NCBI GenBank assembly: GCA_949825065.1
Contig: OX463848.1
Coordinates: forward strand, 33,199,491 to 33,263,490
DNA from: Odontocerum albicorne
Lineage: Eukaryota > Arthropoda > Insecta > Trichoptera > Odontoceridae
Direction: 5' to 3'
DNA: 64,000 nt
Shown: positions 45,440 through 56,284 of the stretch, piece by piece
Position numbering within the stretch: position 1 is the first letter of the stretch
Layout of the letters: every line of letters begins with the position of its first letter
Notes under the pieces: generated by a model
Database searches by the model: none
Seen by the model: only the letters and a program-made list of their open reading frames with translations
Told to the model about the DNA's origin: nothing
Translations under genes and position numbers: made by a program

Positions 45440-45960
45440 CGATAGGTCTAATACATACCATCACGACGTTTCCCCGCTGGGATTAGACAAGAGGCCATAT
45501 CACCAGATTTTCCCTCATCCATATCCATACACATCATACAACTCCTGCGATTGCTTTTTACATTTCCTACTTTCAAAATATTCACTTGAGCCAACCATTC
45601 TTTCCTTGGTGTTTCTCTACCACGCCTTCCACTCATATTTACGCAGTATAATTGTTTTGTTATTCTTTCTTTATTCATTCGTTCCACGTGTCCAAGCCAT
45701 CTCAGTGTACTCTTCTTCATTTTATTCAACACATCAGCCTTAATTTTACATTCGTCCCTAATCACTTAATTCCGTATTCTGTCAAAAATGTCACCCCGTA
45801 TATTTTTTTCAAGTCCACGCCTTTATTCGGCTACTTTAAGTTATTTTTAAAGTCCGCGTTTCACTTCCGTAAACCAAAGTTGGTATTAAAATACTGTTGT
45901 GGGCTTAGCAGATTCGATAGTGTTCGATTCGAGTATATACTCGTATTTTTAGTGACCCAT
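45440..45960 (-). mobile_element. LINE family A fragment, one of the longest
   Basis: Antisense. A 105-codon open piece (45765-45448) reads MKKSTLRWLGHVERMNKERI then TKQLYCVNMSGRRGRETPRK, diagnostic of the family. It also covers the RDECKIKADVL region. Tail AATACATACCATCACGACG. Truncated at the 5' end. Confidence 0.9.
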
Positions 45961-46504
45961 TGACAATTAATTGTTCAAATACAATGTTTCTATTTTGCGG
46001 TCACGTAACCTTCTGTTTTGAAAGTATAAAAAATGGAATTAACATTTAGAACAATACTCACTTTATAACATTTACCGATTATGATAATATAGTTAAGAGA
46101 TAAAAAAAAACATTTCAAGATAACTTATAGAATTTTTCTTTTAACCCGACCAATAAAACAATTACACGATAAAGTATAATTAGTTTCAACAATATATGTT
46201 TAGCTATAATTCCGATGGCTGAAGGTAATTATTCCAAAAATACCCAACACACATTTTGTCGGTATATGTATTCGAAATATAGAATTAACGTTCCTCAATC
46301 TAATTAATATACGTGAAGATATCAAGCAGATTATATACGTATTTCGCACTTGGCCCGAATTCATAGTCGGGTTTAAATACTAATTTCTAATCTTTGATTT
46401 TGATGATTTGCATTTCGAGTTGGACCGTATATAAGAGTACTTCAAAATTTAAATTGACGTAATGCAACCACGTGACTCCCTTCTTAAAGAAAGCTACAGA
46501 AAAT

Positions 46505-46890
46505 TTGTGTGAAATTTGATTCAAATATATTGGGTGACAACGCATGACAGAATACGGAATGAAATTATTAGGGACTAATGTGAACTTAAGGCTTATGTGT
46601 TAAGATATATGAATAAGAGCACTCTGAGATGGTTAAGGCATGTAGAACGAATGAGTGAAGAAAGATTAATAAAAATATATATAGTGCATATGTAAATGAA
46701 AGGCGTGTTAGACGAAGACTACGGAAAATATGGTTGGATTAAGTTAACGATATTTTGAAAGAATGAAACTTAAATTGCAGGAGTTGTATGAGGTTTATGG
46801 ATGTTTAAGAGTCGAAAGACGTGTGTCTAAATGGAAAGTCTGGGTCTATGTCCTCTCTGCCTGCCCCGACAGGGAAATTATATGTAAAGC
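46505..46890 (+). mobile_element. LINE family A fragment
   Basis: CATGACAGAATACGGAATGA, GGGACTAATGTGAACTTAAG, CTCTGAGATGGTTAAGGCAT, GGCGTGTTAGACGAAGACTA and the terminal CCTCTCTGCCTGCCCCGACA match the family consensus order. Frames broken. Confidence 0.85.
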
Positions 46891-46969
46891 TATAAATAAT
46901 ATTTTATTTATCTAAAAAAGGTACGATTTAGTATTTAGTGTGTAGATTTGACTAATGATTTCAATGGAA

Positions 46970-47500
46970 TGTTATTTGCAAGTTCATAGTTTTCAACAAC
47001 CAATTGGCTGCTGCCTTGACGTGATGAAACTTCACAAAATCATATTTCCTTTTCTATATCTACGAACGTCATGATGTTGTAAAGTCTAAAATTGAGAATC
47101 TCTCCTTCAGACATCACGATCTTTGCAAATGAACTATTCATATTCTCCTTTCTCCAAATATCGTGATCTCTACAATAATTATAATGCACTGTCATCCTTC
47201 TCCGAACGACACTGATGTCCAGCGACCTTTTACACCGGATTCTCTTCAACTTGATGGTTGGTTGCGCTGGATTAATCATACCCTGTTTGTTGGATATCTT
47301 TTATAGAAGTGCACGCACCAGTCCAGCTGGTCGATTTGTCCCGTTTCTCTATCACGCTGGACTTTTTGACCCGCTCTTCTTGTGGTGACGTGGACACGCC
47401 GACGGTTTTGTCCTTATTTGGTTAGACGAGACCGGTGACCGATAGCTGTTCCGTTGTTCTTTTGTATCTCAGCGTCTGAACGAGAAACGGAGAAACTTTT
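46970..47500 (-). other. Coding-like minus-strand segment, unidentified
   Basis: An open 79-codon piece at 47279-47040 (SLDISVVRRRMTVHYNYCRD) and, upstream in another frame, about 40 codons (VQRDRETGQIDQLDWCVHFY) ending at AGG|GTATGA, a possible donor, look more protein-like than the surrounding DNA. A TATA-like TTCTATAAAAGAT is at about 47298. No family recognised. It may be a retroelement internal region or an old pseudogene. Confidence 0.25.
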
Positions 47501-47699
47501 TCAGATGTGTTGATACAATAATAATTAATTACAATATATAAGTTATCTTCTGTTGAAGTTTCTCTTATAAAACATATTCTGTTAAAACTTCTACGAATTT
47601 ATTGTCACATTTTTTTATGATAGTCGTTCAAAAACGGAAAAAGAAAACAAAAATTATGTTACATAATTACCCTCTTATTCAAAAGATAACAGAAAACAA

Positions 47700-48022
47700 G
47701 GTGATTTCCTCTTTTCATTTTTCGGCAAATGGTGCTACGCAGATTCCTCAACATTCATGTTGCTTCAAATAACCGAGTAGGCTTTCAGCGTTAGTTTCAG
47801 CAGTGTTGTGCTGTATATTTTTCTTTTGTATGACGGTACCTTTTTTTCTGATCACTCATCAGTAGTAACTGTAGGCACATTAGTAGTAGCATATAGCACA
47901 ATCTTTTAACATTTAAAACTTCATATCTAGGCAAATTATCATCTTCATTTGCCCAATCGCAAACAGTTTTGGTATATTTTACTGCCCCGGTTAATGTGAC
48001 CCCGGATAATTAAGATTCTATT
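47700..48022 (-). mobile_element. pogo/Tigger-like element, second copy, left end lost
   Basis: Matches 19798-20102 along its length (TTTTCGGCAAATGGTGCTAC, AACTTCATATCTAGGCAAAT, CAAACAGTTTTGGTATATTT) and keeps the terminal CCCCGGATAATTAAGATTCT. The other end is not recognisable. Confidence 0.75.
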
Positions 48023-48356
48023 GCATTGGAAATATTTTATCATTAAATTACTAAACGTTTATCTGTTTGACAAGTATGAATTCTGCCGAAAGTAGAGAAA
48101 TGAATAAAAATATTTAATCTCTCCTTTTTTTTAAATAATAATGAAACGCATTAATTTAATAAAAATAACAGTTAAAAGAAATACACTGAAAAAAATATAA
48201 AAATAAATTCCCCTTTCTTCCATCATGTTTATTTTTTATGCTCAGATACCGTAGACCTGCTGGCTGATATACTAGAAATTCCTGTTCCAAGTCAATTACC
48301 TTACCGCATATGTCAATTACATATTATCGTTAGTGAAAAGAATATTAAAAAAATCT

Positions 48357-48396
48357 TTTGTCGGATCATAAAATTGACTTGTTATGATCCGACAAA
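48357..48396. repeat. Perfect 15-bp inverted repeat, 10-nt loop
   Basis: TTTGTCGGATCATAA at 48357-48371 and its exact reverse complement at 48382-48396. Confidence 0.93.
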
Positions 48397-48525
48397 GTAA
48401 AGGATGAATAGAGAAACGGATCAAACGCTGTATTAACATAACTAATGAGATCATCTACAATCATAAACGAGATAACTTCACCGATTTCACAGTTTGGTGG
48501 ATACATTGAAAATAGAACTCGTTAA

Positions 48526-49175
48526 CCCTTCAGGCACGTATGACGTGCAAAGCACGCGCACCAAAAATCCCACACAAGGATGGACGAAAACAGTGCCCTG
48601 TTTTATCATATATTTATAAGAGCAATAGTTGAACGATTTCGTTCAAATAACTCGACTACTATAAAAAATAGATTGAAGCGTTAGTTGTAAATACTTTTTT
48701 TTTATTCGAAGAAATCGTCAAATGTTCAAATTATCGTTTATTTTTCAAAACTACTTGTCGACATATGCCTTTGTGTATGCCGAAAGTGACACCTAACTGT
48801 CGGCATACACAAAAGATTTCAACTTTTGATACATTGAAGTCCCATAAATGTCGTAAAAATATATACTCGTAATTAGCGTTTTATTTTCAAAACTAAAATA
48901 TTTGTACACAAATATTGTAGGTATACTGTAATGACATATGGTCCAAGTGCGGCCGCCACGTAAAATATTTGGCCCTGTTACAACAAAAGGTTGCCGACCC
49001 ATGATCTAAACTGATTTAAAAAAAAGCATTCCAGTGGTTCTAAAAGTGTCAATTGAATTAATTTATGCTTTAAAACCTTATATAAAATATTAATATCAAT
49101 TTTACCTCTATCTCCATGAAAAAGATTAAACGTCCCTGGACTGAAAATATGTTTTAGACATACGAGCCTGAAGGG
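48526..49175. mobile_element. piggyBac-type non-autonomous element, family 3
   Basis: A 650-bp element with TTAA at both sides (48522-48525, 49176-49179). Ends CCCTTCAGGCACGTATG and, reverse-complemented, CCCTTCAGGCTCGTATG match at 16 of 17 positions. A perfect 14-bp inverted repeat with a 16-nt loop lies inside at 48770-48813. The stretch near 48930-49005 (GGTTGCCGACCCATGATC) resembles a hAT-type terminus and may be a further nested scrap. No transposase. Confidence 0.88.
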
Positions 49176-49251
49176 TTAAAAGTAGGTATAATTGAGACAT
49201 TTCATAGAAAAGTAAGTACTTAACTGTTATTAAAACTTTGTTTTGAATATT

Positions 49252-49470
49252 TGACAACCTCCGTGACCTAGTCGGCAAGACATCCCATCCCGGTGGTTGT
49301 GGGTTTGATTCCTGTTGGAATCCAGATTTGTTTTAAATTATTCCAGTCTGATTTTGACTTAAGCCCACTTTAACGTCTTTCTGGTTGGTGGAAAGAGATT
49401 GCCACATGCCCACCAGATTCTAATTTATACTAGTACATTGAAAGTGTACTACAATATTATCTCAAACTAT
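49252..49470 (+). mobile_element. SINE family 1, complete; left border of the 185-bp array
   Basis: Head ACCTCCGTGACCTAGTCGGC (A box) and GTGGGTTTGATTCC (B box), middle TATTCCAGTCTGATTTTGAC, tail GGTTGGTGGAAAGAGATTGC and ATTTATACTAGTACATTGAA. The tail from 49424 on is the first part of the repeat unit, so this SINE supplied the left portion of the satellite. Confidence 0.85.
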
Positions 49471-49861
49471 TATATATTTTTGCATGTCATTGAGTTTAAC
49501 CTGTATTATGCTGTCTGTAACATCACTCTGAGATGGTTTGGACTAGAAGAACAAATAATACAGGTTAAACTCAATGACATTTTTAATACAGGTTAAACTC
49601 AATGACAATTTATACTAGTACATTGAAAGTGTACTACAATATTATCTCAAACTATTATATATTTTTGCATGTCATTGAGTTTAACCTGTATTATGCTGTC
49701 TGTAACATCACTCTGAGATGGTTTGGACTAGAAGAACAAATAATACAGGTTAAACTCAATGACATTTTTAATACAGGTTAAACTCAATGACAATTTATAC
49801 TAGTACATTGAAAGTGTACTACAATATTATCTCAAAATATTATATATTTTTTCATGTCATT

Positions 49862-50444
49862 GAATTGTCAGTTCCTTCGTTGGGAGGTCCATATTAACAC
49901 TTTGAGCGCAAAAATCAGAAAACTAGGATACATATTCCGTATGATTCGAAATGTGCTCAGTGAAAATATTCTTAAAAGTATATACTTCGCCTTATGTCAG
50001 TCAGCACTTTCTTACGGTATATCAGTTTGGGGGGGATGCACCTTAACCCAGAAACACATATTACAGGTTTCCCAAAAATTGATTGTGAAAATAATCAATA
50101 AACTTCCTGCTCGGTATCCCACGGCGGAGCTTTTCAGAGAGTATCAGGTCCTGAACATAGCCAATTTACATCTCAAATCCATTCTCTGGCACTACCATCG
50201 AGAGGAGGGGAAGATGCAAACTCAGCAGACACACATGACACGCATGGCAACTAATGAAATGTTCACCATCCCTAGAGTTAAAACCTCTTTTGCCCAAAGG
50301 CAATATGCTTATTTGGCTCCCATTACATACAATGGCGTGCCGACTTCAATAAAAGTAAAGGTAGGAAAACCATTTAGACAGTCGATCGGAGCGTGGTTGT
50401 TATTGCGACAGGATTTTGAGTACTTGGGCTTTCAGGATGAATGA
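49862..50444 (+). pseudogene. Reverse transcriptase C-terminal fragment (CR1/Jockey type)
   Basis: The open piece contains LRWEVHINTLSAKIRKLGYI, SENILKSIYFALCQSALSYG and ISVWGG, the usual thumb and C-terminal region after the RT palm in Jockey/CR1-like elements, then LPARYPTAELFREYQVL, ending with a stop at 50444. Endonuclease and RT catalytic motifs are absent. It is uninterrupted over 190 codons, so it is a fairly young insertion. Confidence 0.9.
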
Positions 50445-50915
50445 CGAGTGGAAAGGATTTATGTGAGCTCGTGAGTGTGGGTCTCTTATTATTGTTTTAA
50501 TTTTGGTTGTTATTGTATTTGTGTTTCTGTGTGTTTTTCTTTTTTTTGTTTTGAATTTGTTTTGATTTTTATTCTTATGATTGTGTGCAGTATATTGTGG
50601 GATGAATATGTTTGGTCTTTCTGGAGCGATAATGTGTGAGGAGTTGAGTTTCGCAGGGTGTTTCCAGTTGTAGTTGAGTGTCACTGTTTGTCAGGTTGAT
50701 GAGAGCGTGCAACGGGGTTTTTTGTGTTATCAAAAATCGGAAAGAAGTATCGATTTATTTTTTCATGCTAAATATCCTCAGTGAGATACAGGCAAAAGCC
50801 TAGTTTATTGGGGATACGACAAATGAAAGGCAACAAACCCAGATCCATTAAAATTATATGTCCAAATCAAATTACCTGTTGTTTTTTCTCAAATTGTGTA
50901 TATTTCTTGTCATGT

Positions 50916-50953
<38 letters not shown>
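49862..50953 (+). mobile_element. CR1/Jockey-type LINE, 5'-truncated, (AAT)n tail
   Basis: Contains the last third of a reverse transcriptase, a 3' UTR of about 480 bp and an (AAT)n tail (50918-50953). It interrupts a satellite unit: CATGTCATTGA before, ATTGAGTTTAACC after, giving a probable 5-bp target duplication ATTGA. It inserted after the satellite had formed. Confidence 0.9.
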
Positions 50954-51699
50954 TGAGTTTAACCTGTATTATGCTGTCTGTAACATCACTCTGAGATGGT
51001 TTGGACTAGAAGAACAAATAATACAGGTTAAAATCAATGACATTTTTAATACAGGTTAAACTCAATGACAATTTTTACTAGTACATTGAAAGTGTACTAC
51101 AATATTATCTCAAACTATTATATATTTTTGCATGTCATTGAGTTTAACCTGTATTATGCTGTCTGTAACATCACTCTGAGATGGTTTGGACTAGAAGAAC
51201 AAATAATACAGGTTAAACTCAATGACATTTTTAATACAGGTTAAACTCAATGACAATTTATACTAGTACATTGAAAGTGTACTACAATATTATCTCAAAC
51301 AATTATATATTTTTGCATGTCATTGAGTTTAACCTGTATTATGCTGTCTGTAACATCACTCTGAGATGGTTTGGACTAGAAGAACAAATAATACAGGTTA
51401 AACTCAATGACAATTTATACTAGTACATTGAAAGTGTACTACAATATTATCTTAAACTATTATATATTTTTGCATGTCATTGAGTTTAACCTGTATTATG
51501 CTGTCTGTAACATCACTCTGAGATGGTTTGGACTAGAAGAACAAATAATACAGGTTAAACTCAATGACATTTTTAATACAGGTTAAACTCTGACAATTTA
51601 TACTAGTACATTGAAAGTGTACTACAATATTATCTCAAACTATTATATATTTTTGCATGTCATTGAGTTCAACCTGTATTATGTTGTCTGTAACATCAC

Positions 51700-51945
51700 T
51701 CTGCGATGGTTTGAACTAGAAGAACAAATGAATGAATAAATACTAACTAAAACAAATGTACAGTGCAAATGTGCGTGGTAGAGGAAGACAAAGGAAAGTG
51801 TGGTTGGATTAAGCGTTGATTTTTTCAAAGCGGGAAACGTAAAACGCCAGAGAAATCGTAGGAGTTGTATAGATGTGTCGAGATAGAAAAGTCTGGCACT
51901 CTCTCTTTTATGCCTATTCCGTCAGAGAAACGGCGTTATGGCATG
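51700..51945 (+). mobile_element. LINE family A fragment; right border of the 185-bp array
   Basis: Continues from the loop segment of the last satellite unit: AGAACAAATGAATGAATAAA, GTGGTAGAGGAAGACAAAGG, AAAGTGTGGTTGGATTAAGC, and the tail GGCGTTATGGCATGTATGTG. It supplied the right portion of the satellite unit. Confidence 0.85.
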
Positions 51946-52359
51946 TATGTGTTTTTTTTACTAAACAAAGTAAAATATTGTACAAACATTTGTCAAGGCT
52001 ATACCTATATACAAATTTATTACTTAACTAATCTTAATTATAACATATGTTTTAATTTATGAGCTTACTTAATCTTATTTTCCTACATGTCATTTTATTT
52101 TATTTTTTACAATCTTAATAAATGATTTCTTAGAAATAATTAACACCTACATACTACTTATAACTAGATAACAATTCTTACACTAATTATTTAGCAAAAA
52201 CAAGTCCACTCGTTCAGGCTACTTGTATTCCATCTCGTTCACTCAGAGCTTGGTCGTCCCAGCTAATACTGTAGGTGGACTAGTCAGGCAACAGATAATG
52301 CTTCGGGAGCTTGTGCTTATAACGGAAGGGTAGGTCGGATTTACTCTCGTATGCGTGTA

Positions 52360-52490
52360 TTATACATGATGTATCAGTGTTATGTGTATGTATGTATCAG
52401 TATTATGTGTATGCATGTGTGTATTATACATGATGTATCAGTATTGTGTGTATGTATGTGTGTATTATACATGATGTATCAGTATTACGA
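52360..52490. repeat. Minisatellite with TATACATGATGTATCAGT units
   Basis: TATTATACATGATGTATCAG occurs at about 52359, 52422 and 52468, separated by TGTGTATGTATG-like spacers. It directly precedes a LINE family A copy. Confidence 0.8.
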
Positions 52491-52544
52491 TAGCGCTTCG
52501 ATTGCACATGAAGAGAGCGCCTATCTGTGCTTATTCCTGATAAT

Positions 52545-52735
52545 CCAAGGAAGACCAAGGAAATTATGATTGGGTGATATTTTGAATGAAGGAAACGTAC
52601 AATGCCAGATAAATCGTTGGAGTTAATAAGAAGATGCATGGATGTGGAAGAGGTGAATGATGTGTTTCGAGATAGAAGTCTGGCGCTCTGTTCTTTGTTT
52701 ATCCCAAACGGGGAAATGGCGTGCTGATATCTATA
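52545..52735 (+). mobile_element. LINE family A fragment
   Basis: AAGGAAGACCAAGGAAATTA, GAAGGAAACGTACAATGCCA, AGATGCATGGATGTGGAAGA (RCMDVEE), CTGGCGCTCTGTTCTTTGTT and an end at GGCGTGCTGATATC. Degraded. Confidence 0.75.
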
Positions 52736-53299
52736 CATGAAAATTCCCATTTGACTGTCAGGTTCATGAATAAACACCTGCAACTATGAACACATTTACT
52801 GACTATCGTACATAATTTATGGAACCTGATAATAAAACAATGCCTGAACTTCTTTGTTTACTTAATGTAGATTCATTCCCTGGTCTGTTTTCATTCTTTA
52901 TAAGTGTATCAACGCAGTTTTCTTTTGTTTACCCTTCTTCGACATGTTGGCAAACATCCTGAAGCAATATGTTGTTGAACAAGCTGTTGGCTCGCTAGCA
53001 CTTTGTACATATAACAAAACATGTATCCCTCGTTATACACGAACCCACTTTACGCGATTTCGCTCTAAGTAGATTAAAATAAATTAAGAAAAACATTTAT
53101 AATTTTTTTAAATGAGTTGCATAAAACGCATTATTTTATTAACCGAAGTCCGAAATATATATTTTTTATGTAAATAATTCGTTAAATTGTTATTGATATT
53201 CTTTTTGCAGTATATATTTTTATGATATTTCTTTATTTGGATAATTAACGCAGACTGTTTTTTGGGTAAAAATAATACATCGATTTGTTTGAGTAAGAT

Positions 53300-53590
53300 C
53301 AAGATTACCACTGAAATGATTTAGCCACGTGGAACGAATGAATAAAGAAATACTAACAAAACAATCATACAATGCCAACGTGAGTGGAAGGCGGGGAAGA
53401 CCAAGGAAAGTATGGTTGAATCAAGTAGGTGATATTTTGAAAGAAGGAAATGTAAAAGGTCAGGGAAATCTGAGCATGAGCTATATCAGGAGATGCATGG
53501 ATGTGGAATGGGTGAAATATGTGTGTCGAAATAGTTAAATCTGTCCTCTGTCTATCCTGACAGGGAAATGGCGTGATGGTATGTATGCAT
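53300..53590 (+). mobile_element. LINE family A fragment
   Basis: A well-preserved 69-codon piece (53329-53538): MERMNKEILTKQSYNANVSG, RRGRPRKVWLNQVGDILKEG, then YIRRCMDVEWVKYVC. Tail GGCGTGATGGTATGTATGC. Truncated just upstream of GRFSHVER-like sequence. Confidence 0.9.
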
Positions 53591-54124
53591 TTGTAACAAC
53601 GCCGATTCAAATTTATTGAAACGCTTTATATGTGTTCTAATTAAAAATTACAATCGTTTGTTTTTTTATTAATTTTAGTTTTTTTTTTCGTTTGAAACTT
53701 ATTGCACCTAGATTAAAATCAATGTATTTAACGCGTTTTTTTTTTGTTTAGCTTTTTTTACTAGAATCAATTAATCGCGTGAAACGAGGGATACTTAGTA
53801 GTATATTGATATCAATACATATTCAAAATTTTAAATTATATTTTTACAAATAATAATGAAAGGACAATTTGTATAACGCCGTATATTGTAATATACGAGT
53901 ACTTCTCTGGGGTGCTCGAACTTTTCTTACATGTATTATTTTGAATTACAATAGTTATTCTGTCGGTTATTAAGTTTTTTATATACCTAAATAAACATAA
54001 TTAAGGGCTTTGTCATACACATATATATCAGTCTGTATAATTATGAAAGAATTACTGCTGTACCAAAGAATCTTTCATCGTTAGTTGGAAGAGATTTGGA
54101 AGGGCTCTGTTAGCTACTATCTAA

Positions 54125-54270
54125 ACTTCATAAATCCACGTGTCCAAACAATCTCAGCGTGCTCTTCAGCATCTTACTTAACAGACCAGCCTTAAGTTCA
54201 TATTCATCCCGTATTCTGTCATACATTGTCACTCCATGTATTCTTCTCAATGCATACGTTAAATTGGGCA
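54125..54270 (-). mobile_element. LINE family A fragment
   Basis: Antisense: CCACGTGTCCAAACAATCTC, AGCGTGCTCTTCAGCATCTT, TTCATATTCATCCCGTATTC, GTCATACATTGTCACTCCAT (regions LRWFGHVE, KADVL and YDRIRNE). Confidence 0.8.
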
Positions 54271-54315
54271 TAAACGCTTTAATAGTCTTTGTTTATATAA
54301 CTGAGCCACTTCACA

Positions 54316-54332
54316 GGGGGGGGGGGGGGGGG
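54316..54332 (+). repeat. G17 homopolymer
   Basis: Seventeen consecutive G residues, very unusual in this AT-rich DNA. It could fold as a G-quadruplex and is also a likely place for sequencing error. Confidence 0.9.
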
Positions 54333-54774
54333 CATAAGTAACGTTTTTTCTGTTCTTATAATATACAATATTTAGACTTATAATTAAAGAAAGTCTTGTG
54401 ATTGATGTAATTTGATTAAACCTGTATAAAATGTTAAATAAAATAAATAAAAAGTAAAAATATGTATATATTGGTTGGTGGGAATCCCATTAATGAAAAC
54501 AGGGAAAACTCGTAAGTTTTTCAACGAACCCATATCGCTTATTCAGTGGTTTGAAATGTATGACTAGGTAAACATTGTTTATCTAGAAAAAATCCCCTAA
54601 ATCGGATTACCTATCGCGGTGTTGAACCTAATATATAGCTTGGTAAAAAAATGTTCTCGTGTGAAAAAGGTCAACAACTTGTATTGCGATTTGGTTTATT
54701 TTCAATCCTGTGGTTTGATTCGTTTGACCTTTGGTATTTTTTTAAATACATACATTTCAAAAGTAGATACATAC

Positions 54775-54875
54775 ATTTCATCACGCCGTGTCACGGGGTA
54801 GGCAAAGATAACAGATCTCCAAACTTTTCTATCCAAGCACACAACTTTCGCCTCTTTCAAAAATACATACTTACA
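54775..54875 (-). mobile_element. LINE family A (variant) 3' fragment
   Basis: Antisense: CATCACGCCGTGTCACGGGG, TAGGCAAAGATAACAGATC, CACACAACTTTCGCCTC. Similar to the variant end at 10640. Confidence 0.55.
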
Positions 54876-54974
54876 TAATTTTTTTAGAGCCTTCATTTTA
54901 AATTGCTCGATAGCATGTTATGTTATATTTTATTACATTTTCATTGTATAAAATAAAACCTAACGGACTTATTG

Positions 54975-55135
54975 TCTTGTGGCAATCTCTTCCAACCGTT
55001 GAAATATGTTACAGAAGTCTTAATTGTCAAGACTGGAATCCTTTTTTGAAAAATAATTTCAACGGGAATCGAACCCGAAATACTTGAGCTTGAGGACAAG
55101 AGCTTCACCAATAAATAAGGCTACGGCTCTTCACC
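54975..55135 (-). mobile_element. tRNA-derived SINE, family 1
   Basis: Antisense: tail GTGGCAATCTCTTCCAACCG, middle CAAGACTGGAATCC, B box GGGAATCGAACCCGAAA. The A box region is diverged (TTCACCAATAAATAAGGCTA). Confidence 0.8.
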
Positions 55136-55152
55136 AATTTTTTTCTTAAAAT

Positions 55153-55279
55153 TTTCATTAATTTGATCGAACCTTTTTTTTTCTAGATCGTTCTCTAATA
55201 CGAATCCCACTCGTGTTTTCATTAATTTGATCAAACCTTTTTTTCTAGATCGTTCTCTAATACGAATCCCACTCGTGTT
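55153..55279. repeat. 63-bp tandem duplication
   Basis: TTTTCATTAATTTGATC starts at 55153 and 55216, with near-identical 63-bp units (TAGATCGTTCTCTAATACGA inside each). It involves the 5' edge of the adjacent antisense LINE family A copy. Confidence 0.93.
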
Positions 55280-55475
55280 TTCACTGCACATTTGTTTAGG
55301 CAGTCTTTCATCATCTATCCATTTAATATGTCCAGAACACCTCAACTTGTTATTTTTCACCTTATTTAACACAGCGATCTTTAGTTCACATTCATCCTTA
55401 CATATTATTTTTAATATCATACATACCATCACACTATTTCCCTGTCGGGGTGGCAGAGACATCCTGGCCTTAAGC
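55200..55475 (-). mobile_element. LINE family A fragment
   Basis: Antisense: a 113-codon minus frame contains CKDECELKIAVLNKVKNNKL and RCSGHIKWIDDERL, matching the family's RDECELKADVLSK and RWFGHVERMNEERL. Tail CATACATACCATCACACTAT. Confidence 0.85.
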
Positions 55476-55489
55476 AGGTACTTTAAGAC

Positions 55490-55870
55490 GGATACATTGT
55501 GTTATCTCGTTTTATTACCCGTGGCATATGCTTCGCCGTTAACAAATCAATATTGGCGAACTTTCGGCCGTCTGAAGGACGTCTGGGTCAGCCCTTCCTT
55601 CGAAATTGTAAAATAGACGCAGCCCGAGCGGGCATCGACCAGAAGGCAGAGCAAATCGACCAGTGGCAAGACCGAGCCGGTCTTGTGGCATGGTGACATT
55701 TCAGCACGCTGATTCCGGCTGATTGGATTCCACGGAAACCTGTATTCGGTCCATGCCTTGCGCCCGTCAGATGTACAAATATATTCATAAAATGTCGCAT
55801 CAAAATTCAAACCACTTGCCCTGGACCCGGCGAAGACGTGTTTTTGTTTTATTCGCAAAATTGACCCGTT
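55490..55870. other. GC-rich segment of unknown origin
   Basis: More GC-rich than its surroundings, with overlapping open frames on both strands and no recognisable protein motif. Not repeated elsewhere in the window. Probably part of a transposon family I do not recognise. Confidence 0.3.
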
Positions 55871-55944
55871 CGCAAGGTTTTGCACTGTTTAACAGTACCA
55901 TTTTTTGTTATGGCAAGAATACGGCGTAACAAATTCTTGGTAAA

Positions 55945-56095
55945 ACTGAACCTTGATGATATCCATGATCTAACTAGTAAGACGCTTGTCTTCCGCCCGG
56001 GATTTCAGGTTCGATTCTGGCATATTTACCTTCACTATTACAAATCCATATTTTGGTGGTACTCAAAAAATAAAACGCCTTTATATTGAAAGAAG
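55945..56095 (+). mobile_element. SINE family 1 head
   Basis: ATGATCTAACTAGTAAGACG (A box), CCCGGGATTTCAGGTTCGAT (B box region). Body diverged. Confidence 0.7.
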
Positions 56096-56156
56096 CAATA
56101 CGACTTAACGGTGAATAATTTTATTTTGTATAACAACGGATTGACTATGGTGAATG

Positions 56157-56212
56157 CTTTTCGTGAACGTGTGTCCATCGTCTATGATCGATGGACACAC
56201 GTTAACGAAAAG
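56157..56212. repeat. 24-bp inverted repeat, one mismatch, 8-nt loop
   Basis: Arms 56157-56180 and 56189-56212 pair along their full length with one mismatch; loop TCTATGAT. Confidence 0.93.
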
Positions 56213-56284
56213 GTCGATAACAATGAATAGGAAGTTTGATTTGTGTATTTTTAAGATTTTATTCTTAAATTATTATCATTTGCA

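Larger units (their letters stand above)
49424..51720. repeat. 185-bp satellite array with internal inverted repeat, split by a LINE
   Basis: Unit starts (TTTATACTAGTACATTG) fall at 49424, 49609, 49794, 51072, 51257, 51414 and 51597. Spacing is 185 bp except one 157-bp and one 183-bp unit. Each unit holds a SINE tail and a 26-bp perfect inverted repeat (first unit 49484-49509 and 49555-49580) around a 45-nt loop copied from LINE family A (CACTCTGAGATGGTTTGGAC). An extra direct copy of the right arm follows. Between about 49862 and 50953 a LINE has inserted. The last unit runs straight into a normal LINE family A copy at about 51700. Confidence 0.96.

Noticed and set aside
45408..45963. Plus-strand frames of 103-111 codons
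   Set aside because: Antisense to a LINE family A copy whose true protein reads on the minus strand.
48793..49002. 69-codon minus-strand frame
   Set aside because: Lies wholly within a non-autonomous piggyBac element; no transposase motif.
50400..50684. 94-codon minus-strand frame rich in Lys, Asn and Thr
   Set aside because: Antisense of the T/G-rich 3' UTR of the CR1/Jockey-type LINE.
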